A stretch of 64,000 nucleotides of DNA from Algihabitans sp965233705. GTDB taxonomy: Bacteria; Pseudomonadota; Alphaproteobacteria; Kiloniellales; DSM-21159. Shown here piece by piece: positions 58,038-64,000 of this stretch; within the stretch, counting starts at the first letter, position 1, and each line of letters starts with the position of its first letter. The notes beneath the pieces were generated by a model. The model was not told where the DNA came from and ran no database searches. It saw only the letters and a program-made list of their open reading frames with translations. The stretch covers positions 62,001 to 126,000 of the forward strand of contig CBDDTF010000001.1 of assembly GCA_965233705.1 (NCBI GenBank). Reading direction: 5' to 3'. The translations under genes were made by a program, and so were the position numbers.

Positions 58038-59087
58038 GTGGACACGATCCGACGCGGATCCAGTGGGCCGCTGGTGGCCCAGTGGCAGCAGTTTCTCACG
58101 GACCAGGGCTTCGACCCGCGCGGCGTCGACGGCCGCTTCGGCAGCGGCACCGCGGCGGCGACGCGCGAGTTCCAGCGCGCGCAGGGTCTCGGCGCCGACG
58201 GGGTGGTCGGCCCCAACACCTGGGCCAAGGCGGTCGAGCAGGGCTTCCGTGAGAGCGGCGGCGCGCCGACCCCGCCGCAGCGCAAGCTGCGCAAGGCGGT
58301 GCGCAACATGACGGCCGAGGAGCTGGAGGACTTCCGCGAGGCCATGCGCGCCATGCAGGCGCTGCGCGACGACCGCGGCTTCGCCCGTATCGCCGGCTAT
58401 CACGGCGCGCCCGACTTCCACTGCGAGCACGGCTCGCTGCTGTTCCTGCCCTGGCACCGGGCCTACGTCTACTGGTTCGAGCAGTACCTGCAGGACCACA
58501 ACGCCAACGTCACCCACCCCTGGTGGGACTGGCGTTCGACGAGCTCGAAGGCGGAGGGCCTGCCGGCCGCCTATGCCGACAGCACCACGCCGGACGGGGA
58601 TCACAACCCGCTGCTCAACTCCCACATCAACGTCTGGATCATCGACCGTGCCGGCAACTGGCAGCAGGTCGACCGGCCCAGCCAAAGGGCGCCGCAGGAC
58701 CCCTCGACCCTGCCCTTCCCCTTCCCGCCGGCCGGCAACTTCTCGCCCGACCCGCTGGACGACCTGGACGAGCTGCTGTCGGTCGGCGACTTCACCGACT
58801 TCAGCATGCAGCTCGAGCAGCTCCACGGCTGGATCCACGTCTGGGTCGGCGGCGACATGGGCCAGGTCCCGCTGGCGGCCTTCGACCCGATCTTCTGGGC
58901 CCATCACACCATGATCGACCGCATCTGGTACCTCTGGCAGTTGCGTCACGGCGTGGACAACATCCCCGCCAACCTCTTGGACGAGCCCTTGCAGCCGTTC
59001 AACATGACCACCCGCGACGTGCTCAACATCGCCGATCTGGGCTACGACTACGCCGGCACCCAGATCGTCGTCGGCTCCGGGAGCTGA
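58038..59087 (+). CDS. tyrosinase-type copper oxidase with N-terminal peptidoglycan-binding domain
   Basis: 349 residues from GTG 58038 (GGGGGGA about seven bases ahead). Residues 1-70 are a PG_binding_1 domain (IRRGSSGPLVAQWQQFL, DGRFGSGTAAATREFQRAQG, DGVVGPNTW). Residues 85-345 are a tyrosinase. CuA ligands are H122, H131 and H140 (HCEHGS and PWHRAY) with C129 two before H131, the position of the Cys-His thioether of fungal enzymes; CuB are H263, H267 (HGWIH) and H290 (FDPIFWAHHTMIDRIW). It should oxidise phenols or diphenols. No signal peptide is visible, odd for a wall-binding domain. The next gene follows after 3 bp. Confidence 0.9.
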   Translation: MDTIRRGSSGPLVAQWQQFLTDQGFDPRGVDGRFGSGTAAATREFQRAQGLGADGVVGPNTWAKAVEQGFRESGGAPTPPQRKLRKAVRNMTAEELEDFREAMRAMQALRDDRGFARIAGYHGAPDFHCEHGSLLFLPWHRAYVYWFEQYLQDHNANVTHPWWDWRSTSSKAEGLPAAYADSTTPDGDHNPLLNSHINVWIIDRAGNWQQVDRPSQRAPQDPSTLPFPFPPAGNFSPDPLDDLDELLSVGDFTDFSMQLEQLHGWIHVWVGGDMGQVPLAAFDPIFWAHHTMIDRIWYLWQLRHGVDNIPANLLDEPLQPFNMTTRDVLNIADLGYDYAGTQIVVGSGS

Positions 59088-59090
59088 ACC

Positions 59091-59549
59091 ATGGCGCAGA
59101 TCTATCACTCTCCCCCCGTGCGGCTGCCGATCGACGCGCTGGAGAACGAGGCGGCGCGCATCGACCTGGAGTTCACCGGCGTCGACCACTCCATGGTCTC
59201 CTACGAGGCGCGGATCTACGCCAACAATCCCGAGGCCAGCGAGACGACGGAACCGACCGAGGCCAACGGCTATCTCGGCTCCTTCGTGGTGTTCGGCCAT
59301 GGCGGCTGCGTCGGCGACGAGGGGCACTGCCGGGTGCCGCGCAGCCGCCGCCCCTACGACAAGCGCCCGCGCCACAAGCTGACGCCGCAGAACATGCGGG
59401 TGAAGGTGACCAAGGGCCTGAAGCGGGTCTGTAGCAGCACCCCGGAGGTGCGCTTCACCGTGGTGCCCGTGGTCTACCAGTCCGACGAGATGAGCGCGAC
59501 CGACACGCCCTTGAAGTTCGACACCTTGAGCGTGATCACCTACGACTAG
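59091..59549 (+). CDS. small protein resembling the C-terminal KFDV domain of polyphenol oxidases
   Basis: 152 residues starting 3 bp after the tyrosinase stop. It looks beta-rich: IDLEFTGVDHSMVSYEARIY, GYLGSFVVFGHGGCVGDEGH, RVKVTKGLKRV, VRFTVVPVVYQSD and finally LKFDTLSVITYD. Plant polyphenol oxidases end in a separate domain with the same layout (GSFV..H-x-H, then L-x-L-GIT-x-L, then VTLVP) and a KFDV motif, which shields the active site. I infer a stand-alone version of this lid, chaperone or subunit. Its Cys and His (GHGGCVGDEGHC) might also deliver copper. The stop TAG coincides with the start of a palindromic repeat. Confidence 0.6.
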   Translation: MAQIYHSPPVRLPIDALENEAARIDLEFTGVDHSMVSYEARIYANNPEASETTEPTEANGYLGSFVVFGHGGCVGDEGHCRVPRSRRPYDKRPRHKLTPQNMRVKVTKGLKRVCSSTPEVRFTVVPVVYQSDEMSATDTPLKFDTLSVITYD

Positions 59550-59610
59550 AGTCCTGCCCGACCCGCAGGACTCGCCTTGGCGGGTCGCCAGGTCGGGCAG
59601 CATCGCTCCG
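59546..59610. repeat. CTAGAG-bounded palindrome, type A, overlapping a stop codon
   Basis: CTAGAGTCCTGCCCGACC at the left and GGTCGGGCAGCATCGCTC at the right enclose GACTCGCCTTGGCGGGTCGCC. Read backwards the element at 24765-24829 shows the same inner sequence (ACTCGCCTTGGCGAATCGCC). The CTAG end supplies the TAG stop of the preceding gene. Confidence 0.78.
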
Positions 59611-59726
59611 GAGTTTCGTAAGAGGGCGGTGTCCGGCCGTGTGGCCTCACGGCGCGGCCCCGCCGGGCGCAGGTTCGTGCCGGCGGGCGGTTGGGGCCGC
59701 CGGCGCTTCGAGGGGGAGTCGTCCCG

Positions 59727-61985
59727 ATGCTGGATCTTGCCCGTCCGCTCGGCGTCGTCGAGGGGCTGGTCTGCTACCGCGACCACGAGGACGCGCAGCT
59801 CGTCTACTACCTGCCCAACGAGGTCAAGCCGCTGCTGCGCGACGACGGCACGCCCGACGTCGGCCTGCAGATCTTCTTCCGCGACGTCGCCACGATCAGC
59901 GAGGACGACATCGCCGAGGACGACCTGGCCGGCGCCATCCTGAGCATCGGCGCGCAGTGCAGCGTGGCGCCGGAGACGCTCGACGCGGCGCGGCGCAGAA
60001 TCGCCGGCGACTTCGCCATCGCCGAGCCGCGCCTGACGCCGCCGCCCTGGCAGGAGGGCAAGGTCGAGCTGCTGATCTTCGACCGCATCGGCACCGGCGC
60101 CGGCACGGAAGAGCCGGACTCGCTGGTGCGCCGCATCGTCGGCGCGCGCCGCCCCTCGCTGCAGTCGCCCAGCCTGGACGCCCTGTTCCACGCCCGCCTC
60201 GACCAGCGCGGCGCCGCGCTGGCCGCCGCGGCGCTGCAGGGCCAGGTCGGCTCCATCGGCGGCGTCATCTACGAGCTGGGCTTCAGCGGGCTGCGCCCCA
60301 GCGCCGAGGTGCGCATCTCGGCCAACCTCAACCGCGTCGCCCAGGCGATCACCGCCAAGCTGGGCGTCAACGCCTACTACGTCGGCGCCGAGGTCGGCAC
60401 CACCCTGCAGGACATCACCGAAGAGGGCATCATCAAGGTCGAGCGGACGACCTTCGCCGACGACGCCCAGACACGCAGCGCGATCGACGAGGCGGTCAAG
60501 GACTTCCAGGACCGCATCATGCGCGAGCTGTTCCGCCCCAGCGTGCCGCCCATGCCGGCCGCCGGCACCCCCTCCCTGCTGCCCAGCGGCAGCAGCTCCA
60601 TCGTCACGGTCTCCGCCCACTTCACCCGCATGGCGCACGACCGCGAGATCCGCATGGACTACCGCGAGCGGGCCGCGGCGCGCCAACTGCACACGCCCCA
60701 GGCCCACCTCGGCGTGCTCGGCACGGCGGCGGCGGCCGACGCGGTGCAGCGGGTGCCGCTGTCGACGGCCTGGACGGCGATGGAGGTGGAGGTCGACGCC
60801 CGCTTCTCCTTCACGCAGGACCCCAGCCTGCGCCGCGCCGAGGTGATTCTCTGGCGCAGCGACGACGGCGTGCTGGCGCGCGAGGAACAACGGGTCGACG
60901 GACTGCGGCTGCCGCCCGACGCCGCGCCGCTGGCCGAGCTGGCCTTCGCGCCCAACGACGCCGGCCCGCTGCGCGCGAGCTGGGCGGCGGTGCAGGGTGG
61001 CAGCCCCCGCTACCTCTGGCAGGCCCGCTTTCAGCACGCCGCCGACGAACTGCTGGGCCCCGGCACCAGCCGCTGGACCCCACCGGAGGAAAGCGGCGCG
61101 CAGGACCTGGACCTGATGGCCGACATCCTGGTGCCGACCCTGCGCGTCGACTTCGAGCTGGCGCCCGGCCTGCCCGAGGACCTGCGCGACGTCACCCTGA
61201 CCCTGCACCTGCGCGATGCCGCCAGGGGCAGCCTTCTGGACGAGGGCAGCCTGACCCTGGCGCCGGAGCGGCCGAGCGGAAGCTGGGCCCGGCGCCTGCG
61301 CCCCGACGTCGAGGCGGAGCTCTTCGCCGCGCCGCGCTTCCGCTTCGCCGACGGGCGCGAGCTCAGCCTGCCCTTCGCGGCGGTGCGCGAGCGCAATCCG
61401 CGCGTCAGCGACCCCTTCGCGCGCCGGCTGACCCTGACCGCCCGCCTGATCGCGCCGCCGCAGGACCTGCTCGAGGCGGTCCTCGACGTCGCCTACGATT
61501 CGCCCGAGCATGCCGACTACCGCCACCGCCCCACGGCGCGGCTCAACCGCGCCAACGACTTCCAGACCGCGCTGACCCTGCCCGTGCTGGGGCGCGACGA
61601 TCAGGTGAGCTGGGAGGTGCTGGGCTTCTTCACCGACGGCAGCGCGCGGCCCTTGCAGAGGGGAACCAGCACCGGCGGCACCGTCTTCGTGATGCCGACC
61701 GACCAGCGGCAGGTGAAGGTCGTCTGGGTCGGCCCGCCGCCGTCCGAGGGCCACCTGCTGTGGGTGCGCGTCAACTTCCGCCAGCGGCTCGACGACGGCA
61801 GTCTGGGCGAGGAGGACACGGCCGAGTTCCGCGGCGACGCGCCGCCCGGCGAGCTGACCGTCTCCGTCCCGCTGACCGGGCGCGTGCTCTTCGAGGTCGA
61901 GCGGCGCTTCCTCAACGGCCAGGTCGAGCGCACGCCGCTGCAGGAGCTGCAGGAGGACACCCTGGTGGTCGGCAACCAGGTCTGA
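59727..61985 (+). CDS. large protein of unknown family, paralogue of the convergent neighbour
   Basis: 752 residues, no signal peptide, no membrane segment, unrecognised. ATG 59727 has GGGGGAG eight bases ahead. The first third (to about 270) mixes helices and strands (PETLDAARRRIAGDFAIAEP, ALAAAALQGQVGSIGGVIYE, RSAIDEAVKDFQDRIMRELF); the rest is beta-rich with many short charged strands (RVDFELAPGLPEDLRDVTL, FRFADGREL, LTARLIAP), like stacked beta-sandwiches. The convergent gene at 62013 matches it segment by segment in the first part. Sits in the tyrosinase cluster on the same strand, 177 bp after the small protein. Confidence 0.7.
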   Translation: MLDLARPLGVVEGLVCYRDHEDAQLVYYLPNEVKPLLRDDGTPDVGLQIFFRDVATISEDDIAEDDLAGAILSIGAQCSVAPETLDAARRRIAGDFAIAEPRLTPPPWQEGKVELLIFDRIGTGAGTEEPDSLVRRIVGARRPSLQSPSLDALFHARLDQRGAALAAAALQGQVGSIGGVIYELGFSGLRPSAEVRISANLNRVAQAITAKLGVNAYYVGAEVGTTLQDITEEGIIKVERTTFADDAQTRSAIDEAVKDFQDRIMRELFRPSVPPMPAAGTPSLLPSGSSSIVTVSAHFTRMAHDREIRMDYRERAAARQLHTPQAHLGVLGTAAAADAVQRVPLSTAWTAMEVEVDARFSFTQDPSLRRAEVILWRSDDGVLAREEQRVDGLRLPPDAAPLAELAFAPNDAGPLRASWAAVQGGSPRYLWQARFQHAADELLGPGTSRWTPPEESGAQDLDLMADILVPTLRVDFELAPGLPEDLRDVTLTLHLRDAARGSLLDEGSLTLAPERPSGSWARRLRPDVEAELFAAPRFRFADGRELSLPFAAVRERNPRVSDPFARRLTLTARLIAPPQDLLEAVLDVAYDSPEHADYRHRPTARLNRANDFQTALTLPVLGRDDQVSWEVLGFFTDGSARPLQRGTSTGGTVFVMPTDQRQVKVVWVGPPPSEGHLLWVRVNFRQRLDDGSLGEEDTAEFRGDAPPGELTVSVPLTGRVLFEVERRFLNGQVERTPLQELQEDTLVVGNQV

Positions 61986-62012
61986 AGCGGCCGGCGCGGC
62001 CCGCCAGCCGTC

Positions 62013-64000
62013 TCAGCCGCCAGCCGGCACGCCGATCTTCGCGGTGTCGGCGCGGGTGGTGCGGCGCGGGCCGCGGGTGCGCCGCCCGTCGGCATGCAAG
62101 GCCACCGCCTGATAGCCGATCTCGGCCCCTGACGCGGGCGCCGGCTCCAGTGGCAGGTGGCGCACCTGGCCATCGGCGGTGAAGGCGAAATCGGTCTCGG
62201 CCTCGCCGCCCGCCGCCGTCGGGTAGTCGACGAAGACGGCGACCTTCTCGATCCCGCTCTCGGCGAAGCCGGGCGCATCGAAGTCGAAGGTCACGCTGGG
62301 CGGCGCCGGCGCGTCGGCGGAGACGGCGGCGATCAGTCCGGAGACGTCGCGCCAGCCCAGCTCGCGGATCAGGCCGTCGGAGTCCAGCACGGTGGCGGAG
62401 AGCTGGGCCCGGCGCACGGACTCCGCGCCGACCTGCAGGGTGAAGGCCTGGAGCTGCTGGCCCTCCAGAAAGTCCTTGCCGGCGCCGATCCAGCGCCGCC
62501 GCTCGGCGTCGTAGACCCGCACCCGCACGATCATCAGGTCGGTGCCGGACCAGTCGGCGATCGCCCGCACCCGCAGGCTCCACTTCCGCCCGAAGGGGTT
62601 GCGCACCAGGTGGCTGCTGGGATCGAGCAGGGTGAAGCTGCGGCTCAGGTCGGCGCTGGCGGCGTGGCGGAAGGTCTCGGTCACCACGACCTGCAGCCGC
62701 GCGCCCTCGCCGACGATGAAGCGGAGCTGCGCCGCCCGCTCCGAGCTGGCCGTGAAGGTCCGTCGCTGGGTCTGCTTGCGCTCCGGCGCCTCCAGGGTGT
62801 GGGCCACCGCCTCGATCTCCAGGCGGCCCTGGTCGTCGAAGATGGTCGGGTCCTCGATCTCCAGGGTCAGCGGCCGTACGTCGAGCACCCGCTCGGGATC
62901 GACGAAGACGCGCAGGGCGTCCTCCTCCACCCAGTCCAGCGTCACGCTCTCCGCCTCCAGCAGCGTGCTCTCGGGCGCGAAGTCGAACTGCGTGCGATGG
63001 CGCACCAGCGTGCTGCCCGGCGCCGCCAGCCAGCGCAGCTCCGCGCTGGTCGCGCCGCCGGGCGTGAACTCGAAGCGCTCCTGCGCCTGTGGCGCGCGGG
63101 TCTCGCGATCGATCACCTCCACCTCGACGAAGATGCGGCGCACGCCCAGCTCGCCGAACTCCGGCGCCACGTCGACGCTGAGGCGCTGGGGATGCACCGC
63201 CAGGTCGCCGAGGTCGAGCACCGTGACCCGCCCGGTCGGCCCGCCCGCCCGCTCGATCAGCCCGGCCAGGCTCGACTGCGGCGCCACGGTCATCGGCCGC
63301 GCCGCCCGCTGCGAGAGGTCGATGCGCGCACGCGACAGGGTGGTGGCATCGAGGCTGCGCAGCACGTGGTGCCGGCCCGGCCAAATTCCCATCAGGCCGT
63401 CGCGGATGCCGTTGCCGATGCTGCGCTCGACCGGCACCGACTCCATGCTGCCGTGCGGCTGGAACAGCTTTTCCATGAGCTGCTGGCGGAACTCGTCGAA
63501 CAGCGCGCGCGTCGCCTGATCGACCACCTCGGGGTCGAGCAGCGTCACGTCGAGTTCGATGACCTTCTGCTCCTCCAGGGCGCGGGTGAAGCGTTCGATG
63601 TCCTCGCTGACGAAGACGAAGTTGTCCATCGCCCGCTGCTGCGCCTGCTGGTAGACGCGGTCCCAGTGGATCGTCATCGCGGCCTCGAACGCCGGCCGCA
63701 ACGCCGGCACCTCCAGCGCGTAGGCCACGGTCGCCGCCAGGTTGCCGTCCTGCAGCGCGGCCAGCAGGATCTCCGCCTCCTGGCCCTCCGCGCTCATCGT
63801 GAAGGCGGTGCGATGGCTACCCACCAGACTCGGCGAGGCGGCGACCAGGGCGGTCACCTGACGCTCGGTGTCGGCGCCGGTGGCGTAGCGGATCTCGCAG
63901 GTCCCGCCGCTCACCGGGGCGCCGACCAGCCGCTCCGGCGCCGCGCCCCAGCGCTCCTTCAGCGCCTCGCGCGCCAGCTCCAGCGTTTCCTCGCGCGCCG
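62013..64000 (-). CDS. large protein of unknown family, 5' end beyond the window, paralogue of the gene at 59727
   Basis: The frame is open from 62013 to the window edge. A GTG at 63914 could be a start, but upstream codons read EETLELAREALKERWGAAPE, plainly matching ETLDAARRRIAGDF of the neighbour at 59727, so the gene starts outside. About 661 residues are seen. Shared order with the paralogue: ETL-x-LAR, RL-x-P, a TG-x-x-x-E turn, PSL, AALQ-x-G, V-x-Y-x-L, LRP, then FQ-x-x-(M)EKLFQP against RELFRP. The last 350 residues are beta-rich. Its stop is 27 bp from the other gene's stop. Unknown function. Confidence 0.7.
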   Translation of the reverse strand, partial: AREETLELAREALKERWGAAPERLVGAPVSGGTCEIRYATGADTERQVTALVAASPSLVGSHRTAFTMSAEGQEAEILLAALQDGNLAATVAYALEVPALRPAFEAAMTIHWDRVYQQAQQRAMDNFVFVSEDIERFTRALEEQKVIELDVTLLDPEVVDQATRALFDEFRQQLMEKLFQPHGSMESVPVERSIGNGIRDGLMGIWPGRHHVLRSLDATTLSRARIDLSQRAARPMTVAPQSSLAGLIERAGGPTGRVTVLDLGDLAVHPQRLSVDVAPEFGELGVRRIFVEVEVIDRETRAPQAQERFEFTPGGATSAELRWLAAPGSTLVRHRTQFDFAPESTLLEAESVTLDWVEEDALRVFVDPERVLDVRPLTLEIEDPTIFDDQGRLEIEAVAHTLEAPERKQTQRRTFTASSERAAQLRFIVGEGARLQVVVTETFRHAASADLSRSFTLLDPSSHLVRNPFGRKWSLRVRAIADWSGTDLMIVRVRVYDAERRRWIGAGKDFLEGQQLQAFTLQVGAESVRRAQLSATVLDSDGLIRELGWRDVSGLIAAVSADAPAPPSVTFDFDAPGFAESGIEKVAVFVDYPTAAGGEAETDFAFTADGQVRHLPLEPAPASGAEIGYQAVALHADGRRTRGPRRTTRADTAKIGVPAGG

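Noticed and set aside
63912..63914. GTG at 63914 as the start of the last minus-strand gene
   Set aside because: Codons upstream to the window edge continue the similarity to the paralogue at 59727, so the gene begins outside the window.

Overview
The window is a continuous, gene-dense stretch of very GC-rich DNA (my impression is roughly 70 % G+C) from an alphaproteobacterial chromosome. The evidence is an F1-ATPase inhibitor zeta (DUF1476) gene, the purC-purS-purQ-purL order with a separate small PurL, B12-dependent NrdJ, CimA, GcvA-like LysR and DUF1127 genes, and intergenic palindromes bounded by CTAGAG. Rhodospirillales or a relative is my best guess; this is inference. I see no phage genes, transposases, rRNA, tRNA or CRISPR arrays.

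Layout. 1-3.8 kb: cut-off AbrB-type membrane protein, argE, a LysR regulator divergent from a DUF1127 gene, ATPase zeta. 4-10.4 kb: NRDE protein, then purC, a small membrane protein, purS, purQ, purL, bolA and grxD, closed by a strong terminator. 10.5-17.2 kb: PagL-type lipid A deacylase, rpsD, EamA transporter, DUF1989 protein, trmJ, cimA and a secreted unknown. 17.6-21.4 kb: nrdJ with its terminator. 21.5-22.5 kb: an island of palindromic repeats around a 56-residue protein gene.

22.5-40 kb is a catabolic region: ridA and a glutamine-synthetase-like ligase on the plus strand face a 12-gene minus-strand run (amidase, peptide-type ABC transporter, DeoR regulator, M20 amidohydrolase, two choline-kinase-like phosphotransferases, a second GS-like ligase, aldehyde dehydrogenase, iron alcohol dehydrogenase). 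Together these suggest uptake and gamma-glutamylation-based breakdown of an amine or amino alcohol. hisN lies just beyond.

41-52.3 kb: a complete branched-chain amino acid type ABC system (binding protein plus livM, H, F, G), two soluble PAS/GAF histidine kinases, a DUF6064 membrane protein and a Tat-exported aldo/keto reductase. 52.3-57.6 kb: cobalt-type nitrile hydratase (alpha, beta, accessory), divergent from a sulfonate-type ABC transporter plus OsmC whose leader looks like a SAM-II riboswitch followed by an intrinsic terminator.

58-64 kb holds the least familiar group: a tyrosinase with an N-terminal peptidoglycan-binding domain, a small protein resembling the C-terminal (KFDV) domain of plant polyphenol oxidases, and two large, convergent, mutually similar proteins of unknown function, the second running off the window end. 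The best candidates for undescribed biology are this group, the gamma-glutamyl-type operon with its half-degenerate ABC ATPase, and the palindromic repeat family, whose ends supply the stop codons of two genes.
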